Of a stretch of DNA of 37,604 bases, positions 1-7,888 are shown piece after piece; positions within the stretch are counted from its first letter, which is position 1; the number at the start of each line of letters is the position of its first letter. Below the pieces are notes generated by a model. The model had not been told where the DNA came from and searched no databases. It worked only from the letters and a program-made list of their open reading frames with translations. Position numbers and translations under genes: made by a program. Source of the DNA: Negativicutes bacterium (GTDB lineage Bacteria; Bacillota_C; Negativicutes; Acidaminococcales; Acidaminococcaceae). Where the stretch lies: assembly GCA_009930275.1 (NCBI GenBank), contig RZYP01000013.1, positions 1-37,604 on the forward strand, read 5' to 3'.

Positions 1-359
1 ATTTCAAACGAAAGGTATATTGACTTGGCGTGAGCAAGGTCAGCAGCATCCTCTGCCGCCACTTCCAGCAGCATTCCCGTCGAAGATATGTCCTTGCCGA
101 CAGCCTGGCAATGAATTTTTGCGCCGTCTTCGCCTCTATATTCCACAGCAACATCATAATCGACCAAATAGCGAGTGCCGCTATGTTCCTGGTCCATCAG
201 TGTCTTAAGGTCAACCGCAGTACCAGCCTCGTCAAGGCCACGTCTCTCCTTGTTGACACGCAGTCCTTCAGCATCAGGCACTTTGGACAGCAGCCGTCGG
301 TCAGGCTTTTCAACCAGCAAAATATCTTTATATTCTTTATTTTTCAAAATATTTTTCAT
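1..359 (-). CDS. PilZ-like domain protein, partial (C-terminus off the left edge)
   Basis: The frame is open from an ATG at 359 down to the window edge, giving 119 residues with no stop. Residues about 62-100 read GTRYLVDYDVAVEYRGEDG followed by a DISSTG motif, which matches the layout of PilZ domains (an arginine-rich start, then D-x-S-x-x-G). PilZ domains bind cyclic di-GMP. Here the usual RxxxR pair is incomplete: the second arginine position holds Asp in RYLVD, so binding may be weak or lost. The start is 16 bp after the stop of the deacetylase gene with a modest GGCGGG upstream, so it is the fourth gene of the polysaccharide operon. By analogy with Alg44 and cellulose synthase subunits it could control a polymer synthase. 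The rest of the protein is missing, so a fused glycosyltransferase or membrane domain cannot be judged. Confidence 0.6.
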   Translation of the reverse strand, partial: MKNILKNKEYKDILLVEKPDRRLLSKVPDAEGLRVNKERRGLDEAGTAVDLKTLMDQEHSGTRYLVDYDVAVEYRGEDGAKIHCQAVGKDISSTGMLLEVAAEDAADLAHAKSIYLSFE

Positions 360-375
360 AATTTACCCGCCATGC

Positions 376-3060
376 TTATCTGTTTTGCTGGATAAGCGCC
401 AATTTTCTCTCTGCCTCAAGTCGCAGGCTCTTTTTGGGATTACCCTGGTCATAGCCATCACGCAGGTAGTCGGATAGTCGGCCGACCTTGAACTTGCCTG
501 GATCTGCATCACTTTTCTGTTCATTTCTCGTCAGGATAAAATCCAATGCTTCTGCCGCTATGTCAGCACTGGCATTGCCCATGTGCAGAACAAAGATTGA
601 ACCCTTGCGCAGGCTGCCATCGTCCCGGTAGAGCTGCTTGTCAATGGAATATCTGATCTTGAGATAGCTCTTTGCGATATAATCCTTGGTGCTATAACCT
701 TCGATTATATATTCAAAGCCACTCGCAAGCACGCATTCCAACCCGGTTTTGCTGATTACCAGCGTCGGCGGGCGGAAAAATCTCGTCAGAGAATATTTCC
801 CATTAACCTCTACATCCCCCACAACCCTTGCCAGCTTGTTATAGCTTTCTTGCAAATCCAGCATATATTCGTCCCTGTTGACGATGGAGACGTAATTCTT
901 GGTATTGCTGTCATACTTAGTCATCAGCAAATGCTTATCAGTGTGCGAGCCGATTTCATGACCGTCGGCAGCAATGGCCCGCAAAAGATTCGGATTGTAG
1001 TGAACGTTATTGGTACGTATAAAGAAGGTGGCCGGGGCATTGTGCTTCCTTAAAACATACAAGAGCTTATTAATGGCGTCATCGCCGCCCCAATCATCAA
1101 AGGTAAGAAATATCACATTATCGTTGGTATGTACCAGTCCCGCCGCATCCAGACGCTTGACCTCCTGCCGGGAGAACCCGGGTGCCTTATCTACGCTGTT
1201 ACTGCCGCCTTTGCCTATAAAACGTTTGTTGATCAAATCAATCAAATTATCATCAGCCACTTTGAAACTCCTGAAGTCGCTTCTTAGGTGCTGCGGCACT
1301 TTTGCTTCCTGTACCGGGTATTCATAAGTATAGCGATCGTTATGCAGCATTTCACCTACAGTTTTCAGACTATAGCTCGAGTCGTTCTTTGGGTTGATGC
1401 CGGTATTATCGCTGCTTGTCGCATAGGCAATATTATCAACCATAGTGCTTTGCAATTCATGCAAAAGTTCGCTGCACATCAAGGGATTGGTATAAAAATC
1501 CAGACGGAAGAAAATCTGCTGGCCGATACTGAAGGAAGTGATCCCTTTCGGAAAAAGCTCCTTCCTGATAGCCTGTGCGGAATTATAGTCCTTGTGTTGC
1601 TTCTTGGTTATGGTATAGACTTGGCCAACAAGATATTTGCCTGTCGCAGAAGCTGCTTCCCTCGTTTCCTCGGGTACTGTGCCCCATAATTGTTTGACGA
1701 TGTCCGTGGTAATGCCAAATTTTGTGCGCAGCAATTCATCACAGCGCAAAATTTCCGCCGCTTCCGTATAGAAATTGTCGCCTTCATTGAAGACGGTCGC
1801 TATGCCGATTTCATTGCCGGAATTAATGATCTTAGCGATTGCTTGGGGATATTTATTAATATCTTTTTCGGTAACGAAAAAGGTGGCCTTGCCGTTTAAT
1901 TTTTCTAAAGCAGTCAGCACAGCGTTCAAAGATACTTCATTGGCAATACCGGCAAAGCTATAGTTGATAGCTCTCTCCGTAGTATGAATAGTCTTGATCT
2001 CCGTGGCCAATCTGCCATTATTCTTAACACGCAACTCCTCCAGGCCTTCCCGAACAGGTGTGGCATAAGCGGTTTTGCAGCCAATAAGCTCACCCGCTTT
2101 TTCCTGCAGCAAAGCCAGCTCTGCCAATAAGTTCTCAGACCAGGAAGCTGCTGCCAGTTGTGGTTTGGGCACTTCCAAAAATACAGTGCTTACTTGCTCG
2201 TTCTTACAAGCTTGCAAAAACAGTTCGACAGTCTTGAGGATTTCTTTTTCGCCGCTGTCCTTAGCACTATCTTTATTCAGCTCTTTCAGACCGGGCTGTT
2301 TGTCTTTCGCCGGCTGCTGCTCTGAAATCTTGACCGCCGGCAGCTTTTCAGCCTTAGGCCGTTCCAGCCGGAAGGAGACAATGCTCCCTTTTTGGATCTT
2401 TCGCACATAGCCCACCGCCGCTTCATAGCTTTGCAAACTGCGGGCTTCCAGCACTTTGTCAGATTTTACGGCAGCAGCTAAGCCACAGGCTTTAGCAACC
2501 TGCAGCAAATTATCCGTATAAACAGTGCCCTCCGCCTTGAGAAATACGGGCGAAGAGTTGCTTGTCACCTTAATTATTTTTTGTGCGGTACATAGCTCCT
2601 GCACCAGTTCCTCCTGGGGCAGTTTTTCCAGAGCGATACGACCGGACAAAGAATAGTTTTCCACCCTATGCCCTGCCTTGACAATCTCGCTGACCAGTTC
2701 AGTTTCTTCAGCCGCTCTCATGCCTGCGACGAAGAAGGTCGCTTTAGCGTCATACCTTTGCAGTAAATCGAGAAGCTGCCTGGTCGTGGCAGCATCCGCA
2801 AGACCATCGAAGGTCAGGACGATGCCATTGGCTGCCGAGTTCATACCGCTTATTATCTGCGCTTTTTCCGGTTTAGCGCGCAAATTGGCCGTTGCTTCTT
2901 TGATTTCAGCATCAGCATTATATAAAGATGGCAGATGCGCGCTGCCGGTTCTCCCTTTGCCCAAAGGGCTGGAAGAGAACAGATAGCTGAAAACCGCAGC
3001 CATTATCGCTAAGGCCGCAACACCTGCCGCCAAATAAATCAAAGTTCGTTTGCTTCTCAT
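376..3060 (-). CDS. Membrane-anchored polysaccharide deacetylase with three NodB-like modules
   Basis: The protein has 894 aa. An N-terminal membrane segment (about residues 7-29) places it in the envelope, facing the periplasm. Three NodB-type segments can be seen. The third (about 649-870) keeps the metal and catalytic motifs: TFDDW at 653-657, HTDKH at 706-710, RFFRPP at 760-765 and a late LHMGN. The first (TFDG at 83-86, then KATFF) and the second (SFAG at 368-371, then KATFF) keep the fold signature but lack the second Asp and the HxxxH motif, so they are probably inactive. The family removes N- or O-acetyl groups from polysaccharides such as poly-GlcNAc. The gene lies 19 bp after the nucleotide-sugar dehydrogenase and 16 bp before the PilZ gene. 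The ATG is supported by GGGAGGG nine bases upstream. Deacetylation of an amino-sugar polymer made by this operon is inferred. Confidence 0.85.
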   Translation of the reverse strand: MRSKRTLIYLAAGVAALAIMAAVFSYLFSSSPLGKGRTGSAHLPSLYNADAEIKEATANLRAKPEKAQIISGMNSAANGIVLTFDGLADAATTRQLLDLLQRYDAKATFFVAGMRAAEETELVSEIVKAGHRVENYSLSGRIALEKLPQEELVQELCTAQKIIKVTSNSSPVFLKAEGTVYTDNLLQVAKACGLAAAVKSDKVLEARSLQSYEAAVGYVRKIQKGSIVSFRLERPKAEKLPAVKISEQQPAKDKQPGLKELNKDSAKDSGEKEILKTVELFLQACKNEQVSTVFLEVPKPQLAAASWSENLLAELALLQEKAGELIGCKTAYATPVREGLEELRVKNNGRLATEIKTIHTTERAINYSFAGIANEVSLNAVLTALEKLNGKATFFVTEKDINKYPQAIAKIINSGNEIGIATVFNEGDNFYTEAAEILRCDELLRTKFGITTDIVKQLWGTVPEETREAASATGKYLVGQVYTITKKQHKDYNSAQAIRKELFPKGITSFSIGQQIFFRLDFYTNPLMCSELLHELQSTMVDNIAYATSSDNTGINPKNDSSYSLKTVGEMLHNDRYTYEYPVQEAKVPQHLRSDFRSFKVADDNLIDLINKRFIGKGGSNSVDKAPGFSRQEVKRLDAAGLVHTNDNVIFLTFDDWGGDDAINKLLYVLRKHNAPATFFIRTNNVHYNPNLLRAIAADGHEIGSHTDKHLLMTKYDSNTKNYVSIVNRDEYMLDLQESYNKLARVVGDVEVNGKYSLTRFFRPPTLVISKTGLECVLASGFEYIIEGYSTKDYIAKSYLKIRYSIDKQLYRDDGSLRKGSIFVLHMGNASADIAAEALDFILTRNEQKSDADPGKFKVGRLSDYLRDGYDQGNPKKSLRLEAERKLALIQQNR

Positions 3061-3079
3061 CTAAAGCAACCCTCCCGCA

Positions 3080-4402
3080 TTACAAATTCCAATAGATATA
3101 GTCGTTATTCTTAAAGGTCTTTGCCTCAAAAATACTCTTCACATCAATTACTACTCTTTTACTGTTCGCTAATTGCCGATTAAATAAGGCGTCAATCTCA
3201 GCCAACCGGAGCTCTCTGAATTGTTTGTGCGCAACGAGAAATATCAGGCAGTCTGCCTCCTTGACTTCCTCCATGCTGACAAGTTCAAGGCCAAATTCCT
3301 GCTTTGCTTCCTTCTGGTCAGCCACAGGGTCAACAACCTTGGTCTGAATGCCATATTCTGCCAGACGTTTCAAAACGTCAAAAGCCCTGGAATTGCGGAC
3401 ATCCGGACAATCTTCCTTGAAGGTAATGCCAAAAACATAAATGTTCGCATGACGAACGTTCTGGTCGGCCTGAATCAGACTTTTAATCACGGCATCACCG
3501 ACAAAACTGCCCATACTGTTATTGATTTTCCTGCCCGCAGCAATAATCTGGGAGTGATAACCCAGCATTTTCGCTTTGTAAATGAAATAGTAAGGATCGA
3601 TGCCGATGCAGTGCCCGCCTACCAGGCCGGGATAGAAACCCAGCGCATTCCACTTGGTATTCATCGCGTCAATCACGCTTTTCGTATTAATGCCCATCAG
3701 CTCGCAAACCATCGCAAATTCGTTCATGAACGCAATATTGATATCGCGCTGTGAATTTTCTACGAGTTTCGCCGCCTCAGCGACTTTGATGCTCTCCGCC
3801 TTGTAAACTCCCGCCTCGATAATCAGCTCATAAACCGCGGCTATTTCTTCCAGCGTTTCTTCATCCATGCCGGCAACGATCTTGATGATGTTTTCCAGAC
3901 GATGCACCTTGTCCCCGGGATTGATTCTTTCCGGCGAATAACCGATTTTGAAGTCCTGCCCGCAGCGCAGTCCGGATTCTTGTTCCAGAGTCGGTATGCA
4001 AATATCTTCCGTCACGCCGGGATAGACAGTCGACTCAAAGACAATGATGCTGCCTTTGGTAAGATTCCTGCCGACAATCCTGCTCGCACCCACGACCGGA
4101 TTGAGATCCGGCGTTTCATCGCCATTGACCGGCGTCGGTACCGCTACAATAATAAAAGCGGCCTTCTGCAAGTCTTTTTCATCCGTAGTGAATTGCAGCG
4201 GAGTTGCTTTGATTTTCTCGTCACCGACTTCTTGCGTCGGGTCTATGCCGCTTTGGTAATTAGCAATTTTCTCCGCATTGACGTCAAAACCAATCGTATT
4301 TACTTTGTCTGCAAAGGCAACGGCGAGCGGCAGCCCCACATAGCCCAGGCCAACCACTGCTACATTCGCTTCTCTGTTGATTATTTTGTCATATAGTCCC
4401 AC
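3080..4402 (-). CDS. Nucleotide-sugar 6-dehydrogenase, TviB/WbpA type
   Basis: The 440-aa protein matches UDP-sugar dehydrogenases that oxidise C6 of UDP-GlcNAc or UDP-GalNAc to the uronic acid with two NAD+. The N-terminal Rossmann motif is VVGLGYVGLPLA (16-27), followed by VAVPTPV, ESTVYPGVTE and GYSPERINPGDK. The catalytic cysteine lies in GGHCIGIDPYYF (about Cys265). ESTVYPG and SPERINPGDK are typical of the TviB/WbpA/CapL group rather than UDP-glucose dehydrogenases, so an N-acetylhexosaminuronic acid is the likely product. The start is a GTG preceded by AAGAGG. The gene follows the porin stop by 12 bp and precedes the deacetylase, so it supplies precursor to the same polymer pathway. 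The exact sugar (Glc or Gal) cannot be read from the sequence. Confidence 0.9.
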   Translation of the reverse strand: MGLYDKIINREANVAVVGLGYVGLPLAVAFADKVNTIGFDVNAEKIANYQSGIDPTQEVGDEKIKATPLQFTTDEKDLQKAAFIIVAVPTPVNGDETPDLNPVVGASRIVGRNLTKGSIIVFESTVYPGVTEDICIPTLEQESGLRCGQDFKIGYSPERINPGDKVHRLENIIKIVAGMDEETLEEIAAVYELIIEAGVYKAESIKVAEAAKLVENSQRDINIAFMNEFAMVCELMGINTKSVIDAMNTKWNALGFYPGLVGGHCIGIDPYYFIYKAKMLGYHSQIIAAGRKINNSMGSFVGDAVIKSLIQADQNVRHANIYVFGITFKEDCPDVRNSRAFDVLKRLAEYGIQTKVVDPVADQKEAKQEFGLELVSMEEVKEADCLIFLVAHKQFRELRLAEIDALFNRQLANSKRVVIDVKSIFEAKTFKNNDYIYWNL

Positions 4403-4414
4403 TTTTATCGCCTC

Positions 4415-5617
4415 TTAATCGATTTTGAAGTTGAAAATAACCTGTGTCCAGATAGTCCTGTTCTTTTCATCCGTTATCTTGTCCCGCAGGTCGTAATAAT
4501 CTACCCCCAGCACAATGTTTTCCGCAAGGGCATACTGCGCACCCACGCAGTAGCCTTTGAAACCATCCATGTAGTTGGCCAGACCGGTCATTGTATGTGA
4601 TAGATAAGTATGAACAGGCTGCTCATAATATTTGGTGTAAATCTCGTAAGTGCCGGCTTTCCATGACTTCACCCTGCCGTGCTTGAAGGTCAGAACATAG
4701 CCATCCCGGTCGCCCTTGGCATCCCTTTCGCTGGCATGTAGATACATCGCCCCCAGGGAATAATTGCCGAAATCATAATTACCGCCGGCAGTCCAGATGG
4801 TGTTATCCTCAGGAGCACCCTCGTCGTAATTAAGACGGTGGTAGCCGACTGCAGCGTCATAGTCATAATCTTTGTAGGAGGCTGTCGCCACGATCATCTT
4901 GTTATCCCGTTCAATATCCGCCTCACCATAGAGAAGACTGTATTTGAGAACGTCGCCGAATTCGAACCGAATACCGTCAAAACCTGTATCATAAATATTA
5001 CCCTCTGCCATCAGGCTGCTGAAAGCACCGGCTGTAACCTTGACAATGCCTATCGGGCCAGTGACATAAGCACGTTCAAAGGCCGTTTTTCCCTCTTCCG
5101 CATTGGTATGAAAGTCATGCTTATTCTCCAGCATCGCATGGTAGTCCCACGCCTCGTTGACTTTGCCGTTGATGTAAAGACGCGAACGCAGTTGATGGTC
5201 GTCATTGCTGTCGTGCCTGCTTCTGTAATTATCAACATAGTGCCATCTTATTTGACCGTTGAAATTAACGTTGTCATCGGCTGCTTCCAGCTTGGCAATC
5301 CGTACGCCTAAGTTATTCAGTTCATCGGCAAATTCGTCAGTGAGTTTCGGCAAAACGTTATGCTGCACATCAGTGCTGTATTTGTCCTTATTAGCTAGCG
5401 CCGCGCCGACTAACTGCGCCATATCATAGCGTGTAATTATTTTGTTTCCGTCATAATCTTTGCCAGCCGGCAAAACTTTGTCTTGTTCCAGCCTTGTCAA
5501 CGCAGAGTAAGCCCAGTGTCCTTGCGGTACGTCCGCGAAAGGATTAGCTGCCGCTGAGACAACCGAAGTCATTAATAAAGTTGCCGCAACCGTCATTAAC
5601 GCAGTCTTTTTGATCAT
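4415..5617 (-). CDS. SLH-domain outer-membrane porin
   Basis: The protein has 400 aa. It has a signal peptide (about 1-23, ending SVVSA-AANPF), then an SLH domain (PFADVPQGHWAYSAL, about 26-75), a short coiled linker (LGVRIAKLEAADDN), and a long region with alternating aromatic residues and turns (GQIRWHY, DYDAAVGYHRLNY). That region looks like a transmembrane beta-barrel and ends in VIFNFKID. This architecture is characteristic of Negativicutes, where the SLH domain tethers the outer membrane to peptidoglycan-linked polyamine or pyruvylated polymer. The ATG has GGTGG upstream. It is the first gene of the operon that continues with the nucleotide-sugar dehydrogenase. It could be a general porin or take part in polymer export; its placement at the head of a polysaccharide operon favours a linked role but does not prove it. 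Confidence 0.88.
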   Translation of the reverse strand: MIKKTALMTVAATLLMTSVVSAAANPFADVPQGHWAYSALTRLEQDKVLPAGKDYDGNKIITRYDMAQLVGAALANKDKYSTDVQHNVLPKLTDEFADELNNLGVRIAKLEAADDNVNFNGQIRWHYVDNYRSRHDSNDDHQLRSRLYINGKVNEAWDYHAMLENKHDFHTNAEEGKTAFERAYVTGPIGIVKVTAGAFSSLMAEGNIYDTGFDGIRFEFGDVLKYSLLYGEADIERDNKMIVATASYKDYDYDAAVGYHRLNYDEGAPEDNTIWTAGGNYDFGNYSLGAMYLHASERDAKGDRDGYVLTFKHGRVKSWKAGTYEIYTKYYEQPVHTYLSHTMTGLANYMDGFKGYCVGAQYALAENIVLGVDYYDLRDKITDEKNRTIWTQVIFNFKID

Positions 5618-5690
5618 GGCACACCACCAATTTGCTTTATTTATTGGGAAATTTCAATCGTTTTTTCCTCAAAACATCGTATTGATGCCC

Positions 5691-5708
5691 TTTGTCGCCT
5701 GCGACAAA
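5691..5708. promoter_or_regulatory. Dyad symmetry upstream of the porin operon
   Basis: TTTGTCGC and GCGACAAA form an 8-bp inverted repeat separated by two bases, about 75 bp upstream of the porin start. It could be an operator for a dimeric regulator or a short hairpin in the 5' leader. I do not recognise the cognate regulator. The surrounding stretch 5618-5820 otherwise holds only AT-rich promoter-like sequence with no convincing -35/-10 pair. Confidence 0.4.
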
Positions 5709-5820
5709 CTGTAAACTCTCACAACTTCGACATCTTTGCGCCTTCTTCCTTCTCCGCTCCGCAAATATTATTAAAAAACAAACTTTATTTCTAAGGCTTT
5801 TTTACAGTGCAAGACTGAGC

Positions 5821-5858
5821 AATAAAAAATAGCAGACCGTTATATTGTGTCTGCTAGC
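5821..5858 (-). terminator. Rho-independent terminator after the GNAT gene
   Basis: A perfect 8-bp stem (TAGCAGAC 5830-5837 with GTCTGCTA 5849-5856) and an 11-nt loop is followed, on the minus strand, by ATTTTTTATT. It lies about 65 bp past the GNAT stop and would end the 7593-to-5921 transcript before the porin operon. Confidence 0.7.
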
Positions 5859-5883
5859 TTTTATCACTTCAATGCCATCCATA

Positions 5884-5911
5884 TTATTTAATTTAAATTA
5901 TTTAATTTAAA
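5884..5911. repeat. 14-bp perfect tandem repeat, two copies
   Basis: TTATTTAATTTAAA occurs twice back to back in the 3' untranslated region of the GNAT gene. It is low complexity and has no obvious function. Confidence 0.6.
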
Positions 5912-5920
5912 TCCTAAACT

Positions 5921-6529
5921 TCATTTTAGCTGCGTAGCCGTAACGTGTTTTTCTTTGTACGGAAATGCCTTGTCGAATTCTTTCAAGTCCTCCTCGTTCA
6001 CATTGAAAGCCTCATCTTCATGGAAGCTGCCCGTTATGCCCCGGAGGCTGCCCTTGGATAACTCTAAAGCCATGAAATAATCGAAGTTCTCGCCGTCCGC
6101 AGTCTTGATGCCAAATTGTTCAGCATTCACGAAACCAAAACGGTGATAATAATCCGGATTGCCGTAAATGACGATGCCCTTGTAACCAAGTTCCCTCGCC
6201 TTACTGATGGCTTTATTGATAAGCAAGCCACCAATACCTTTCCCCTGATAGTCAGGCAGAACAGCCAAAGGGCCCATACTTAGGACTTCAAAATCTTGTT
6301 TATCAGCATTAATTACTTTCGCCTTCGAGCAGACTACGTTACCGACAATTCTTACACCGTCACAGACAACGAAATCCAGCTCCTTCACAAATGCAGGCAC
6401 ATCGCGCAGCTGGTGCAAAACAAGATGCTCCGTACAGCCAGGATGATACACATCCCAAAAGGCCTCACGCGTAATGTACTCCGTCTCAAAATAATCTTTT
6501 TCATTTTCCGGGCGTATTGTAATATACAT
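5921..6529 (-). CDS. GNAT-family N-acetyltransferase (YhbS-like)
   Basis: This roughly 200-aa protein has the GNAT acetyl-CoA site in LAVLPDYQGKGIGGLLINKA, which carries the Q-x-x-G-x-G signature, followed by the GYKGIVIYGNPDYYHRFGF segment common in YhbS-type acetyltransferases. The substrate is unknown. The frame also has an ATG at 6538, but the ATG at 6529 (MYITIRPE) is preferred because AAGGGA sits eight bases before it and GNAT proteins usually begin with such a strand. It is the last gene of a minus-strand operon after the DJ-1/PfpI gene (gap about 78 bp) and is followed by a hairpin terminator. Confidence 0.85.
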   Translation of the reverse strand: MYITIRPENEKDYFETEYITREAFWDVYHPGCTEHLVLHQLRDVPAFVKELDFVVCDGVRIVGNVVCSKAKVINADKQDFEVLSMGPLAVLPDYQGKGIGGLLINKAISKARELGYKGIVIYGNPDYYHRFGFVNAEQFGIKTADGENFDYFMALELSKGSLRGITGSFHEDEAFNVNEEDLKEFDKAFPYKEKHVTATQLK

Positions 6530-6607
6530 ATGAATCATCCCTTAAAGCAAAATTCCTGACTAAACAAAAATCATCTCGTGACAATGCAAACCGTCCCCAA
6601 ATAGCCA

Positions 6608-7186
6608 TCAGATTTTAGTTACATCAATGTCATATTCGATCTTATCTGCGACTTCCTGTGCCAAAGCCACGCCAAATTCTTCTTTTAATAAATAAAGTCC
6701 CAGTTCAATGCCGGAACTGACACCGGCAGCAGTAACAATATTATCTTCATGAACCACTTTTTGCTGCAACACCTGCACCGAATATGCTGCCAATTCCGCA
6801 AAGGCCGTGTGATAGGTAGTCGCCTTTTTCCTTTTCAGCAAGCCAGCTTCGGCAAGCAGAAATGCTCCGGTGCAAACGGAAGTAACATATTTCGCTTTTT
6901 GTGCCTGCCGCTGAATAAATTCTTGTATTGCGGTATTTTTCATTGCGGCATATCTGCCTTTGCCGCCCGGAACTACTAAGATATCCAGCTGGGGGCAGTT
7001 CGCCATGGTCACATCAGGAATGACTTTCATCCCGTTAAAGGCTTCAACAGCCTCCGCCGATTCGGCAATAAGAAGAACCTTCGTGCTTGCTGGTTTGATC
7101 TTATTAATATAACTCAGGACCTCGAACGGCCCAACAGAATCCAATTCCTCCACTTGCGGGAACAATAAGATACCTATCGTTAACAT
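6608..7186 (-). CDS. DJ-1/PfpI family protein, isonitrile hydratase-like
   Basis: The 192-aa protein shows the class I glutamine amidotransferase-like fold of DJ-1/PfpI. FPQVEELDSVGPFEVL is the N-terminal strand with the conserved acidic residue, LVVPGGKG follows, and the nucleophile elbow SVCTGAFLLAEAGLL contains the conserved Cys. The TTYHTAF and TAAGVSSGIELGLYL segments are typical of the isonitrile hydratase/AraC-N-terminal subgroup. Members include isonitrile hydratases, glyoxalase III-like enzymes and stress proteins, so the reaction is uncertain. It lies between the uncharacterised gene at 7216 and the GNAT gene, all on one strand. Confidence 0.88.
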   Translation of the reverse strand: MLTIGILLFPQVEELDSVGPFEVLSYINKIKPASTKVLLIAESAEAVEAFNGMKVIPDVTMANCPQLDILVVPGGKGRYAAMKNTAIQEFIQRQAQKAKYVTSVCTGAFLLAEAGLLKRKKATTYHTAFAELAAYSVQVLQQKVVHEDNIVTAAGVSSGIELGLYLLKEEFGVALAQEVADKIEYDIDVTKI

Positions 7187-7215
7187 CTAGGTCACTCCCT
7201 TTGCTAATAGCTCGA

Positions 7216-7593
7216 CTATTTCACTAAACTCTTTAATCTCTTTGCCAACTTAAGCAGTTTCCCTGATCGTAGCCTCGCTCCAATAACATCATCGGAAACA
7301 AAATGCTGTTCACGATGAATGCAGATAAGAGTAGCAACGCAACTATTCAAGTCTAGCTTTTCAACGTTGTCCAAGTTATGATCAATGGCTCTTCTCGATA
7401 ATTCAATATACTCGCTATATTGCCCAGGTCCACGCCAGTCCGTATAATTTTGCGCAATTAAATCTGTAAGTTTTATATACTTTGCTTCCAAATTTGATAT
7501 TTTTCTATTTAAGCGCTCTGGTTCACAAAGAAAAAGCAGCTCTTCTATTAGGTTCGCATTTCCGTCTTTCTTATCTTCGCACATATTTTCCAT
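7216..7593 (-). CDS. Uncharacterised 125-aa protein, DUF6508-like C-terminus
   Basis: I do not firmly recognise this protein. It is mostly helical and charged. Its C-terminal part (NSCVATLICIHREQHFVSD, then GARLRSGKLLKLAKRLKSL) resembles the end of DUF6508 proteins, where a conserved R-x-x-x-F pair precedes a helix; this is a weak resemblance made from memory. The start ATG has AGGTG about 12 bases upstream, and a second ATG three codons in is possible. It is the first gene of the operon leading to the DJ-1/PfpI and GNAT genes. Confidence 0.6.
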   Translation of the reverse strand: MENMCEDKKDGNANLIEELLFLCEPERLNRKISNLEAKYIKLTDLIAQNYTDWRGPGQYSEYIELSRRAIDHNLDNVEKLDLNSCVATLICIHREQHFVSDDVIGARLRSGKLLKLAKRLKSLVK

Positions 7594-7821
7594 GTTTATA
7601 TATCACCTGTTCCGGCAAACATTGAATTGTATAAATCACCAACTATATCAAAGATATACCTTCTTGCTTTAATTTGCAAGATTCAGATTAATTATGCAAA
7701 GCGTATAGTCCTATTTTGAGGACATCAATATTATTTTATGAGCTTTTGCCACTTAATAGCAAATGCACATCTTCGATTATTGCGCTATAATATACTTGAT
7801 ATTTTGAGAGGATGTGATTTT
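7594..7821. other. Intergenic region between divergent genes
   Basis: This stretch separates the minus-strand operon starting at 7593 from the plus-strand acetyltransferase unit. It is AT-rich and holds a perfect TATAAT at 7786-7791 pointing towards the acetyltransferase. I see no other gene in it. Confidence 0.5.
7786..7791 (+). promoter_or_regulatory. -10 element for the acetyltransferase unit
   Basis: A perfect TATAAT lies about 100 bp before the acetyltransferase start. No good -35 is seen at 16-18 bp spacing, so activator help or a weak promoter is possible. Confidence 0.45.
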
Positions 7822-7869
7822 ATGCCTTTGATAATTTGTGCGAAAAAAGATTATGATGGCCCGACATAG
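7822..7869 (+). CDS. 15-codon mini-ORF before the acetyltransferase gene
   Basis: ATG at 7822, preceded by GAGAGG, opens a 15-codon frame (MPLIICAKKDYDGPT) that stops 19 bp before the acetyltransferase start. Its place between the promoter and a xenobiotic acetyltransferase recalls leader peptides of inducible cat genes. It could equally be the stub of a deleted gene. No attenuator hairpin hiding the downstream ribosome site was identified. Confidence 0.25.
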   Translation: MPLIICAKKDYDGPT

Positions 7870-7888
7870 AAAATATTACTGAAAGAAG

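Noticed and set aside
3221..3754. A 177-codon plus-strand frame opposite the nucleotide-sugar dehydrogenase
   Set aside because: It is antisense to a well-supported gene and has no recognisable motif.
4838..5311. A 157-codon plus-strand frame opposite the porin
   Set aside because: It is a shadow of the porin's reading frame, with no ribosome site or family match.
5884..5911. The tandem TTATTTAATTTAAA repeat as an origin iteron or attachment site
   Set aside because: There are only two copies in an AT-rich 3' untranslated region, with no integrase or replication gene nearby.
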